Assembly (NCBI GenBank): GCA_018646705.1
Contig: JABGUG010000056.1
Coordinates: 1 to 33,529 of the forward strand
Length of the DNA stretch: 33,529 nt
Direction of reading: 5' to 3'
DNA from: Candidatus Parcubacteria bacterium
Lineage (GTDB): Bacteria > Patescibacteriota > Patescibacteriia > Magasanikbacterales > UBA922
The notes under the pieces were generated by a model. The model had not been told where the DNA came from. It did no database searches and saw nothing but the letters and a program-made list of their open reading frames with translations. Below, piece after piece: positions 1-8,303 of this stretch; the first letter of the stretch is position 1; each line of letters opens with the position of its first letter. Position numbers and translations under genes: made by a program.

Positions 1-552
1 ATCAACCTTGTTTACGACAATTCCATAACCATCCTTTGTTTTAACCCTACTAACTTGTACTTCGACTTTAGATAATCCATCCACCCAATCCATATAAACA
101 TCAAATTGTTTACGAAGTGGAGTTTTGTCTATACTATAAATAACTTCTGGATTATCTTGTAAACCATATACATGAAAATTTATACCATTATCAGACAAAT
201 AATCAAACACATCTTTATAGTTTTCTACAAGACCCTGAGAAATCTCCTCAACACTTTTAAATGCCTTTTGAACAGCATTTACCACAAGTTGAAAATATTC
301 ATCTCTGGCACTTTCTGCATATTGTTTAAGAGTGTCTATAGAATCTTCAAACTCTTTTATTTCTTGATCTAAAGCGGATCGCTGACCTTCATTTGCTTTA
401 TCTTGATAATTTTGTGCACGTAAAAAAGCTATGACCACACTAGGCTCACCAAAATCTTCAATATGCTTGCCTTTAAACCCTATACCAAAAATAATTTCAT
501 CAACTGAATGGTTAAATGGCGCTTGATCATGACTACCTACAAAATCTGACAT
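1..552 (-). CDS. Hypothetical protein, C-terminus truncated by the window edge
   Basis: Open minus-strand frame from ATG at 552 to position 1 without a stop (184 codons): MSDFVGSHDQAPFNHSVDEIIFGIGFKGKHIEDFGEPSVVIAFLRAQNYQDKANEGQRSALDQEIKEFEDSIDTLKQYAESARDEYFQLVV...GIVVNKVD. Absent from the ORF track because it runs off the edge. Confidence 0.7.
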   Translation of the reverse strand, partial: MSDFVGSHDQAPFNHSVDEIIFGIGFKGKHIEDFGEPSVVIAFLRAQNYQDKANEGQRSALDQEIKEFEDSIDTLKQYAESARDEYFQLVVNAVQKAFKSVEEISQGLVENYKDVFDYLSDNGINFHVYGLQDNPEVIYSIDKTPLRKQFDVYMDWVDGLSKVEVQVSRVKTKDGYGIVVNKVD

Positions 553-588
553 ATAAAATATTAAATACATTATAAATAATACCAATAT

Positions 589-617
589 TTGACACTTACG
601 TCAATTTCATTTATGCT
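589..617 (+). promoter_or_regulatory. Sigma70-like promoter for topA
   Basis: TTGACA (589-594), 17-nt spacer, TATGCT (612-617), about 28 nt upstream of the topA ATG. Confidence 0.55.
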
Positions 618-645
618 GTACCACATCTAAATATAAACTACTTAT

Positions 646-2925
646 ATGAGTACACTTGTTATCGTAGAGTCCCCTACAAAAGCAAAGACAATCTCAAAAT
701 TCTTAGGAAAAGACTATGTCGTGGAGTCTTCTTTTGGACACCTGAGAGACCTTCCAAAAAGTAAAATGGGGATAGATATAGAAGGTGGTACTTTTGAACC
801 TGATTATGTTACTTCCAAGGACAGGGCTAAACAAGTAAAAAAGTTGAAAGATCTAGCCAAAAAATCAGATGAGATTATATTTGCTACTGATGAAGATCGC
901 GAAGGAGAAGCCATTTCATGGCATCTCGCATATATACTTGGAGTAAAGCCAGAAAAAGCAAAACGTATTGCATTTCATGAAATTACCAAGCATGCCATAG
1001 AAGAAGCTCTCAAAAATCCAAGAAAAATCGACCAAAAACTTGTTGATGCTCAGCAAGCACGCCGCGTACTCGATAGACTTGTTGGATATGAACTTTCACC
1101 ATTCTTGTGGAAAAAAGTAGCACGAGGATTATCAGCCGGTCGCGTACAATCTGTGACTGTGCGTCTTGTTGTTGACCGCGAACGAGAACGCAAAGAATTT
1201 AATTCGGAAGAATATTGGACACTCGAAGCACTTTTTGACAAAAATCATGAATTTTTGGGTAAGCTTCACAAAATTGACAATAAAAAATTAAACAAGCTAG
1301 ATGTAAAAGACAAAAAGCAAATGGATGTGATCTTAGAAGATCTAAAAGATGTATCTTATGCAGTAAGTGACGTCACAAAGAAGGAAGCCAAACGTACTCC
1401 ACCAGCTCCATTCACTACTTCAACATTACAACAGCAATCAAGTCATAAACTGGGTTATTCTGCAAAACAAACAATGCGTCTCGCTCAACAGCTGTATGAG
1501 GGTGTAAAATTAGGAGATGAAGGTGAAACTGGTCTTATAACATACATGCGTACTGATTCGATAAATCTATCTGAAAAATTTTTAGGAGAAACAAAAGAAT
1601 TTGTAAATAAAGAATTTGGTGAAAAATACTCTCTAGAAAAAACACGGTCTTATAAAACAAAAACAAAAGGAGCTCAAGAAGCTCATGAAGCAGTGCGACC
1701 AACCGACCCAGCACGTACTCCTGAGTCTATGGAAAGCCACCTTGATCCTCAACAATTAAAACTATATACGCTTATCTGGAAACGAGCACTAGCCACCCAA
1801 ATGTCTGATGCGCGACTTAATAGGACTACAATAGACATTGAAGCCAAAAAATATATGTTCCGTGCTACAGGACAAACTATGGTCTTTGACGGATGGCTAA
1901 AATTGTACCCTGAAGCTGTAAAAGAAGAAATGCTACCTGAGCTAAAAGAAAAAGATGCCATAACGTGCAAGGAGCTTAAACCTGAACAACATTTTACAGA
2001 ACCTCCAGCACGATATTCAGATGCAACATTAGTAAAAATTTTGGAAGAACATGGCATTGGTCGCCCATCTACATACGCTCCAACAATATCTACTATTGAA
2101 TCTCGAGGTTATGTATCACGTGATGACAACAAACGTCTTTTTCCGGAAGATATAGCATATGTAGTAAATGATTTATTTGTCGAACACTTTTCAGATATTG
2201 TTGATTTCAAATTTACTGCAACCATGGAAGAAAATCTTGATGAAATTGCTGAGGGTACAAAAGATTGGAAACCAATAATTTCTACATTCTATCATCCATT
2301 CCACGAAAATTTAGTTAAAAAAACTGAAAACTTGAGCAAAGAAGAAACAGTTGGTATGCATGAATTAGGCACTGATCCAAAAAGCAGTAAACCAATCTAT
2401 GCGCGCGTTGGTAGATTTGGTGCCTTTGTCCAAAAGGGTTCCAAAGATGACGAAGAAAAACCACAATTTGCCTCACTAAAAAAAGGACAGAGTGTGGAAA
2501 CTATCACACTTGAAGAAGCATTAGAACTTCTTAAACTTCCACGCGTAGTTGGACAAGATAAAGATGGAAATGAAATGACTGTTGCAATTGGACGTTTTGG
2601 ACCATATGTAAAAGTATTAGAAAAGTTTTATTCTATCAAAGAAGATGATCCCTATACCATCACTCTTGAACGATCCTTAGAAATAGTTGCCGAAAAAAAC
2701 AAAGCTGATGCAGAAAAAATTATAAAAACATTTAAAGGTAGTGAGGTGCAAGTATTAAACGGACGCTACGGTCCATATATCACTGACCCAACAACTAAAA
2801 CAAATGCAAAAATTCCAAAAGACAAAGAACCAAAAGATCTAACACTGGAAGAATGCGAAACATTATTAAAAGAAAATCCAACAAGAAAACGTGGAGGGGC
2901 GCGAAAGAAAAAAGCAAAAAAATAA
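646..2925 (+). CDS. topA: DNA topoisomerase I (type IA)
   Basis: 759 aa; Toprim start MSTLVIVESPTKAKTISKFLG, DEDREGEAISWHL, active-site region TGLITYMRTDSINLS, C-terminal GRFGPYVK/GRYGPYI repeats and a basic tail. Confidence 0.97.
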   Translation: MSTLVIVESPTKAKTISKFLGKDYVVESSFGHLRDLPKSKMGIDIEGGTFEPDYVTSKDRAKQVKKLKDLAKKSDEIIFATDEDREGEAISWHLAYILGVKPEKAKRIAFHEITKHAIEEALKNPRKIDQKLVDAQQARRVLDRLVGYELSPFLWKKVARGLSAGRVQSVTVRLVVDRERERKEFNSEEYWTLEALFDKNHEFLGKLHKIDNKKLNKLDVKDKKQMDVILEDLKDVSYAVSDVTKKEAKRTPPAPFTTSTLQQQSSHKLGYSAKQTMRLAQQLYEGVKLGDEGETGLITYMRTDSINLSEKFLGETKEFVNKEFGEKYSLEKTRSYKTKTKGAQEAHEAVRPTDPARTPESMESHLDPQQLKLYTLIWKRALATQMSDARLNRTTIDIEAKKYMFRATGQTMVFDGWLKLYPEAVKEEMLPELKEKDAITCKELKPEQHFTEPPARYSDATLVKILEEHGIGRPSTYAPTISTIESRGYVSRDDNKRLFPEDIAYVVNDLFVEHFSDIVDFKFTATMEENLDEIAEGTKDWKPIISTFYHPFHENLVKKTENLSKEETVGMHELGTDPKSSKPIYARVGRFGAFVQKGSKDDEEKPQFASLKKGQSVETITLEEALELLKLPRVVGQDKDGNEMTVAIGRFGPYVKVLEKFYSIKEDDPYTITLERSLEIVAEKNKADAEKIIKTFKGSEVQVLNGRYGPYITDPTTKTNAKIPKDKEPKDLTLEECETLLKENPTRKRGGARKKKAKK

Positions 2926-2932
2926 ATAAAAA

Positions 2933-3018
2933 CACCCATCGAAAAAGATAGGTGCTCATATGTAGCAAGAAGGATGACCTCAATGCCAAAGGTAATAATA
3001 AGGTTCCTTACTCGCTAC
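2933..3018 (+). other. Candidate structured RNA element in the topA-rsh intergenic region
   Basis: Hairpin CACCCATC-GAAAAA-GATAGGTG (2933-2954), then nested GTAGC(2962-2966)/GCTAC(3014-3018), AAGGA(2970-2974)/TCCTT(3005-3009) and ACCT/AGGT pairings. Hand folding only. Confidence 0.35.
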
Positions 3019-3066
3019 GGGTGATAGTATAGCAAATATTGTATAAATTTCAAGGAGCTGGTAAAA

Positions 3067-3135
3067 AAAACGCTAAAACTAGATAAAAAAAGAGAAAACC
3101 CCGGTCTTACGACTGGGGTTTCCTTTAGGCGTTTT
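3067..3135 (+). terminator. Rho-independent terminator with an outer clamp stem
   Basis: Inner hairpin AAACCCCGGTC-ttac-GACTGGGGTTT (3096-3121, one G:U) enclosed by AAAACGCTAAA (3067-3077) / TTTAGGCGTTTT (3124-3135). Confidence 0.6.
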
Positions 3136-3217
3136 GATCTTTACCTTACTATTACCATTAACACTATAACATATAAAACACATTTTGTCAATATCTAAAA
3201 TAAAAAAATGCTTTACC

Positions 3218-3246
3218 TTGCAAAAATCATGTAAAAATGATATAAA
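3218..3246 (+). promoter_or_regulatory. Sigma70-like promoter for the RelA/SpoT homolog
   Basis: TTGCAA (3218-3223), 17-nt spacer, TATAAA (3241-3246), upstream of ATG 3267. Confidence 0.45.
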
Positions 3247-3266
3247 AATAGGAGAGATATTACATT

Positions 3267-4760
3267 ATGGTATCAAAAAGAAAACAAACAATTGAATATC
3301 TTTTGGAAAAAATAAAAGTCTATGACAAAAAGGCTGATTTTGATATGATTCAACTTGCATACGATTTTGCATATGATGCACATGCAGGACAAACACGAAA
3401 ATCTGGAGAACCTTACATAATACATCCACTTGCCACTGCTCACATCCTTGCGGACATGCACATTGATCCTATTATCGTAATAGCCGCACTTCTACATGAT
3501 GTGCCAGAGGACACAGACAAGACGCTCGAGGATTTAGAAGACAACTTTGGTAGTGAGGTAGCGTCGCTTGTGAGAGGAATTACAAAATTGGGAAAACTCA
3601 AATACAGAGGCGTAGAGCGATATATTGAAAATCTAAGAAAAATGTTTGTAGCAATGGCAGAAGACGTACGTGTTATGATTATCAAATTTGCAGATAGGAC
3701 TCACAATTTAACTACACTCGAAGCACTTCCTCCTCAAAAACGTTATCGTATTGCACTTGAAAGTCTTGAAATCTATGCTCCTATCGCGAACAGACTTGGT
3801 ATGGATGAATTCAAAGGTAGACTTGAAGACCTCTCTTTTAAATTTGTATACCCAAAAGAATTTGAACGTGTAAAAACATTAATGGATGAAAAGTTAGAAG
3901 GACGAGAACGTTATTATGATAGTGTAATAAAACATACAAATGATGAGCTCGGAAAAGCTGGCATTAAAATAAAGTCAATATATGGACGAAATAAACGCTT
4001 ATATAGTTTGTATAAAAAACTTATACGAAAAGATAATGATATCAAAAAAATATACGATCTCGTAGCAATTCGTATTATTGTAGACAATCTTGCTGAATGT
4101 TATGCAACACTTGGTATTCTCCATAATATCTGGAAACCATTCAAAGGAAGAATCAAAGATTATATATCACAACCAAAACCAAATGGATATCAATCACTAC
4201 ATACAACAGTTTTCGGAGAAAGTGGTGACCCCATAGAATTTCAAATTCGTACACAAAAAATGCATGAGAATGCGGAATACGGTATTGCATCACACTGGCA
4301 CTATGATGAACATGGAAGCAAAATACCAACTCGTGAAATAAAATGGGCAAAAGAACTTGCAGAAATTCAAAAAGAAATCCTAAACAAACTATCTGACTTG
4401 GAAGAAATGAAAGTTGATTTCTTGCAAACACGCATTTTTGTCTTCACACCAAAAGGAGATGTTATAGATCTTCCTGAAGGCGCCACTCCAATTGATTTTG
4501 CTTATCACATACATTCAGAAGTTGGAAATAAATGTATTGGGGCCGTAGTAAATGAAAAGATGGTGAGTCTTGATACTGAACTTAACAATGGTGACGTGGT
4601 CGAAATAACTACAGACAAAAATAGAAAATCACCAGGTGCAGACTGGCTTACCATTGCAAAAACACATACTGCAAAAACACACATACGAAATGCATTCAAA
4701 AAACATAAAGGTGGTCTTTCAGGACTCCTAAAATCAGTATTACCAGGAAAGAAAAATTAA
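3267..4760 (+). CDS. rsh: RelA/SpoT-family (p)ppGpp synthetase/hydrolase, short form
   Basis: 497 aa; HD motif LLHDVPEDTDKT, synthetase motif DYISQPKPNGYQSLHTTVFGESGDPIEFQIRTQKMHENAEYGIASHW, TGS domain RIFVFTPKGDVIDLPEGATPIDFAYHIHSEVG; ends soon after TGS. Confidence 0.93.
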   Translation: MVSKRKQTIEYLLEKIKVYDKKADFDMIQLAYDFAYDAHAGQTRKSGEPYIIHPLATAHILADMHIDPIIVIAALLHDVPEDTDKTLEDLEDNFGSEVASLVRGITKLGKLKYRGVERYIENLRKMFVAMAEDVRVMIIKFADRTHNLTTLEALPPQKRYRIALESLEIYAPIANRLGMDEFKGRLEDLSFKFVYPKEFERVKTLMDEKLEGRERYYDSVIKHTNDELGKAGIKIKSIYGRNKRLYSLYKKLIRKDNDIKKIYDLVAIRIIVDNLAECYATLGILHNIWKPFKGRIKDYISQPKPNGYQSLHTTVFGESGDPIEFQIRTQKMHENAEYGIASHWHYDEHGSKIPTREIKWAKELAEIQKEILNKLSDLEEMKVDFLQTRIFVFTPKGDVIDLPEGATPIDFAYHIHSEVGNKCIGAVVNEKMVSLDTELNNGDVVEITTDKNRKSPGADWLTIAKTHTAKTHIRNAFKKHKGGLSGLLKSVLPGKKN

Positions 4761-4768
4761 ACAAAAAT

Positions 4769-4804
4769 AAAACCGCTCCGATATACATCAGAGCGGTTTT
4801 TTTA
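4769..4804. terminator. Bidirectional rho-independent terminator between convergent rsh and parB
   Basis: Perfect 10-bp stem AAAACCGCTC (4769-4778) / GAGCGGTTTT (4791-4800) followed by a T run. Confidence 0.8.
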
Positions 4805-4816
4805 TTTAGGATACTT

Positions 4817-5680
4817 TTAGCTCAACTCGCCAATCAGTCTCTTTAATTCCCCTTTTGAGTTATATTCAATACTTATGGTGCCATGTTCACCGCGCCCGGC
4901 AATACGCACTCTTGTCCCAAGTCTTTCTTCAAGTAATTCCTCCTGTGCACGAATATTTGGATCACGCCGAACAGAACCTTTGCGTGAAGTAGGACCCTTA
5001 CTTTCTACCACACGCTCGACATCTCGAACACTCATCCCCTGCCCTGCCATACTTTTAAATACTTCGAGTTGTTCTTTTTCATTTTTAAGACTGAGTAATG
5101 CACGAGCCTTTCCTGCACTGATTATTCCCTCAATCAAAGCTTTTTGTATTTCATTTGGTAAATCCAATAAACGCACTGTATTTGCTACTGCAGACCTACT
5201 TTTCCCTACTTGAGATGAAACCTCTTCTTGAGTAAGATTGAATTCTTCGATCAGACGTGCATAAGCAAAGGCTTCTTCAATTGGATTTAAATCTTGTCGC
5301 TGTATATTTTCTATCAAAGCCAACTCGAGTTTTTCTTGCTCTGTTGCACTACGAACTAGAGCAGGGACAGTAGCTAATCCTGCGATTTCTGAAGCACGCA
5401 AACGTCTCTCACCTGCGATGAGTTCATAACCACCATCTTCTTTTTCAGTTACAACAAGAGGTTGTAAAATTCCATGTTTTTTAATAGAAGAAACCAAATC
5501 CTCAAGTTTTCCATGATCAAACTCTTGACGTGGCTGATGTGCATTTGGCACAATTTCAGAAAGTGGAATTTTCCATACCCTATCATCACTGTTGTCCACA
5601 ATCCCAGTTTCACGACGAATAACTTTTCGTGCTTTTTTTTGTTGTGGTATAAGTGAATTGAGTCCTTTACCAAGTGCCAT
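4817..5680 (-). CDS. parB: ParB/Spo0J chromosome partitioning protein
   Basis: MALGKGLNSLIPQ..., IPLSEIVPNAHQPRQEFDHGKLEDLVSSIKKHGILQPLVV, ELIAGERRLRASEIAGL, HTH region LTQEEVSSQVGKSRSAVANTVRLLDLP. Confidence 0.95.
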   Translation of the reverse strand: MALGKGLNSLIPQQKKARKVIRRETGIVDNSDDRVWKIPLSEIVPNAHQPRQEFDHGKLEDLVSSIKKHGILQPLVVTEKEDGGYELIAGERRLRASEIAGLATVPALVRSATEQEKLELALIENIQRQDLNPIEEAFAYARLIEEFNLTQEEVSSQVGKSRSAVANTVRLLDLPNEIQKALIEGIISAGKARALLSLKNEKEQLEVFKSMAGQGMSVRDVERVVESKGPTSRKGSVRRDPNIRAQEELLEERLGTRVRIAGRGEHGTISIEYNSKGELKRLIGELS

Positions 5681-5687
5681 ATATAAT

Positions 5688-5724
5688 AAATTTTTAATTT
5701 GAAATTTTTAATTTGAAATTTTTA
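5688..5724. repeat. 14-bp AT-rich direct repeat between parA and parB
   Basis: AAATTTTTAATTTG at 5688-5701 and 5702-5715, plus partial AAATTTTTA 5716-5724; includes the parA stop codon. Confidence 0.8.
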
Positions 5725-6489
5725 CTGAGCATGCCTTTCCAAAAGCTCTCTGGTTAGTCGTTCGTATGCTTTTGCACCTTTGCCCTTTGGTTCATAATGT
5801 AAGATTGATTTACCAAAGCTTGGAGCTTCTGCTAATCTCACAGTACGAGGTATAACTGAACGAAAAATATTATTTGGAAAATATTTGTACAACTCATTCA
5901 TAACTTCTGTTGAAAGTCTCGTGCGTTTATCAAACATAGTAAGTACAGCTCCGAGTACACTTAATTCTGGATGTATATGATTTTTGACCAATTCAATAGT
6001 TTGTAATAACTGACCCAAACCTTCGAGTGCATAATATTCTGCCTGTACAGGAATTAGGAGTTCATCTGCTGCCACAAGACTATTGATTGTAAGTAATCCA
6101 AGAGATGGCGGACAATCAATGACTACATAATCATATCCGTGAGCAACTTCTGAAAGCAAATCACGTAACTGAAATTCTCTACGTTCTACACCTACAAGTT
6201 CAACTGATGCACCAGCAAGATTGGCTGTTGCGGGTGCAATACGTAAACCCTCATGATTCGTATTAAATACAATGTCATGCATTCGCTTTTGTCGTGACAA
6301 AGCCTCATATACACCATGAGGAATTTCATTTCTATTAATTCCTAAACCACTTGTTGCATTACCCTGTGGATCCATATCTACTAGTAAAACAAATTTGCCC
6401 ATCTCTGCTAGATAAGCTGCTAAATTTACAGCAGTAGTAGTCTTACCTACTCCACCTTTTTGATTTACTACTGAAATTACTTTTGGCAT
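5722..6489 (-). CDS. parA: ParA/Soj chromosome partitioning ATPase
   Basis: Deviant Walker A NQKGGVGKTTTAVNLAAYLA, LLVDMDPQGNATSGLG, YVVIDCPPSLGLLTINSL. Confidence 0.96.
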   Translation of the reverse strand: MPKVISVVNQKGGVGKTTTAVNLAAYLAEMGKFVLLVDMDPQGNATSGLGINRNEIPHGVYEALSRQKRMHDIVFNTNHEGLRIAPATANLAGASVELVGVERREFQLRDLLSEVAHGYDYVVIDCPPSLGLLTINSLVAADELLIPVQAEYYALEGLGQLLQTIELVKNHIHPELSVLGAVLTMFDKRTRLSTEVMNELYKYFPNNIFRSVIPRTVRLAEAPSFGKSILHYEPKGKGAKAYERLTRELLERHAQ

Positions 6490-6560
6490 AGGCCATTATT
6501 ATACCAAAAATTGACAAAATCTACAATAAAATATATACTATCGATCGCTATTTCACATAC

Positions 6561-6604
6561 GCCGAAGTGGTGGAACCTGCCTGCCGGCAGGCAGGTTGGT
6601 AGAC
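6561..6604 (+). pseudogene. 5' remnant of a tRNA-Leu-like gene interrupted in the D-arm by a palindrome
   Basis: GCCGAAGTGGTGGAA (6561-6575) and TTGGTAGAC (6596-6604) together read as a typical tRNA-Leu 5' end/D-arm; 20 bp CCTGCCTGCCGGCAGGCAGG lies between. No 3' half follows. Confidence 0.55.
6574..6597. repeat. Perfect 24-bp palindrome, REP-like dispersed element candidate
   Basis: AACCTGCCTGCCGGCAGGCAGGTT equals its reverse complement; in one frame encodes NLPAGRQVG. Confidence 0.85.
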
Positions 6605-6627
6605 AAATATTACAACACACTATGAAA

Positions 6628-6709
6628 GCCCGAGTGGCGGAATTGGTAGACGCGCGCGACTCAAAATCGCGTTCCTTACGGAGTGAGAGTTCGATTCTCT
6701 CCTCGGGCA
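6628..6709 (+). tRNA. tRNA-Leu (anticodon CAA)
   Basis: Acceptor GCCCGAG/CTCGGGC, D-arm GGCGGAATTGGTAGACGC, anticodon stem-loop CGCGA-CTCAAAA-TCGCG, long variable arm, T-arm GAGAG-TTCGATT-CTCTC; 3' CCA not encoded. Confidence 0.95.
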
Positions 6710-6748
6710 CAACCTAACATTTCGTACTGTTCGTACGTTCGCACATAT

Positions 6749-7720
6749 ATGAAACTCTATTTCGATCTTCTCATTACAATAGGAATTATAATAACTGCCC
6801 TCCCTGCAGTTATTTTAGTATATAGTAAATTTAGACGTCCTGAGAGCTGGGAACACAGACATCCTAAATGGACTGTCTTATTGGTTATATTATTGCTTAT
6901 AGGAACGTTTACACTTGTCTGGGGCAGTTTTATTGAACCACGTATTATCGTCACAAAGACACATGAAATTGATCTGGATGAAATTAAAAAACCTATTAAA
7001 GTAGCCCTAATTTCTGATTTTCAAATTGGTCCTTATAAAAAAACAAAGTGGATGCAAAAAGTTGTAAAAAAAATAATTGAACTACAGCCTGATATTGTTT
7101 TGCTTGCGGGAGATCACGTAGACAATAGTGAATATGATGAAATGGAAGTAACATACTTAAAACCACTACAAGAATTGGTTGAGAAAAAAATTCCTGTATA
7201 CGCTATTCATGGAAATCATGAATATGGTATAGGTGGAGGAAAAGCAGTTAAAGATCCCAAGTATCGTATAGCAAATGTAACAAAAGAAACCAAAGAGACA
7301 ATGGAAAAACTTGGAATCCCCTACCTCGTAAACGATCTTGAAAAGATTACGATACTAGATGAATCATTTTATCTATTTGGTGCCGATGCATGGTGGGGAG
7401 GCAAGCATGATTTTTCAAAATTAGACGAACGCACAGAAGATATTCCAACACTCATGTTTATACACAATCCTGCGGCTGTTCCCACAATTTCAAAACTTGA
7501 AAATATCGACATAATGCTTTCTGGACATACACATGGCGGACAAATCAGACTACCTCTCATAGGACCTGTTGCACGTGTCGAAGATGTGTCAGCAAAATTA
7601 CATCAGGGACTTCATGATATAGATGATATAAAATTATTAGTAACAAGCGGAGTCGGAGAAACAGGTACACGAGCTCGACTGTTTAACCCACCTGAAATTG
7701 TACTTCTAACTATAAAATAA
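6749..7720 (+). CDS. Metallophosphoesterase, YkuE-like, membrane anchored
   Basis: Start at ATG 6749 (MKLYFDLLITIG) preferred over 6683, which overlaps the tRNA. N-terminal TM helices; LISDFQIG, LLAGDHVDN, AIHGNHEYG, LSGHTHGGQIRLP metal-ligand motifs. Confidence 0.9.
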   Translation: MKLYFDLLITIGIIITALPAVILVYSKFRRPESWEHRHPKWTVLLVILLLIGTFTLVWGSFIEPRIIVTKTHEIDLDEIKKPIKVALISDFQIGPYKKTKWMQKVVKKIIELQPDIVLLAGDHVDNSEYDEMEVTYLKPLQELVEKKIPVYAIHGNHEYGIGGGKAVKDPKYRIANVTKETKETMEKLGIPYLVNDLEKITILDESFYLFGADAWWGGKHDFSKLDERTEDIPTLMFIHNPAAVPTISKLENIDIMLSGHTHGGQIRLPLIGPVARVEDVSAKLHQGLHDIDDIKLLVTSGVGETGTRARLFNPPEIVLLTIK

Positions 7721-7806
7721 AAACACGAATCTACAAATGATGCGAATCTACAAATATTCGAATTCGTGAATTCGCATATTCGTGTCATTTGTATATTCGT
7801 GTTTTT
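7719..7806. repeat. Composite direct/inverted repeat between convergent genes
   Basis: AAAACACGAATCTACAAATGATGCGAAT... pairs with ...ATATTCGTGTCATTTGTATATTCGTGTTTT (few mismatches); CGAATCTACAAAT occurs twice directly. Confidence 0.8.
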
Positions 7807-8302
7807 AAAATATTGCTCTCAATGTACTTCCAGCAAATAAAGTAATCAGCGTAACCAATGTAGCAGCAAGACATACGCCCATTAAAATAAGCCACCAGGA
7901 TTTCTTAAATGGAATATTGAACACAAAAGAAGCAAGACTCCCTGTCCAAGCACCAGTAAGCGGCAAAGGAATACCTACAAAAATAATAAGTCCTATTACT
8001 CCGTACTTAAAATATTTTCCTGAAAAAGCTTTTTCTGCATGTTTCAATTTACGTGCAAGTATACCTCCAAAAAATCTTCGTTTGATAAGCCAATCATGAA
8101 GTTTGGGTAAAAAATAAAGAAGAATAAGCGCAGGAATAAAATCACCAATAACGGCTATTATCCATACTTTCCAAATCGCCATATTATATACCTCTATTCC
8201 AATAGGAATTGAAGCCCGAAGCTCAGTAATAGGAATCATTGATAAGAAAAAAATCGCCCACTCATGTGGAATACCAACAAACCATGTAACAGGATTAAAC
8301 AT
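7805..8302 (-). CDS. Small multidrug export family (COG2426-like) membrane protein
   Basis: 165 aa polytopic; SMIPITELRASIPIGI and GIPLPLTGAWTGSLASFVF motifs. Confidence 0.82.
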   Translation of the reverse strand: MFNPVTWFVGIPHEWAIFFLSMIPITELRASIPIGIEVYNMAIWKVWIIAVIGDFIPALILLYFLPKLHDWLIKRRFFGGILARKLKHAEKAFSGKYFKYGVIGLIIFVGIPLPLTGAWTGSLASFVFNIPFKKSWWLILMGVCLAATLVTLITLFAGSTLRAIF

Positions 8303-8303
8303 A

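Noticed and set aside
172-372. 66-aa plus-strand ORF
   Set aside because: Antisense to the open, edge-truncated minus-strand CDS 1-552, which has more protein-like composition.
2112-2127. TGTATCACGTGATGAC with parS-like TCACGTGA core about 2.7 kb from parB
   Set aside because: Only the 8-bp core matches the canonical TGTTTCACGTGAAACA; it lies in topA coding sequence and could be chance. ParB ChIP or a genome-wide parS scan would decide.
6511-6717. 68-aa plus ORF and 77-aa minus ORF containing LPAGRQVG / CLPAGR
   Set aside because: They read through the palindrome and tRNA-Leu; the peptides are translated repeat/tRNA sequence.
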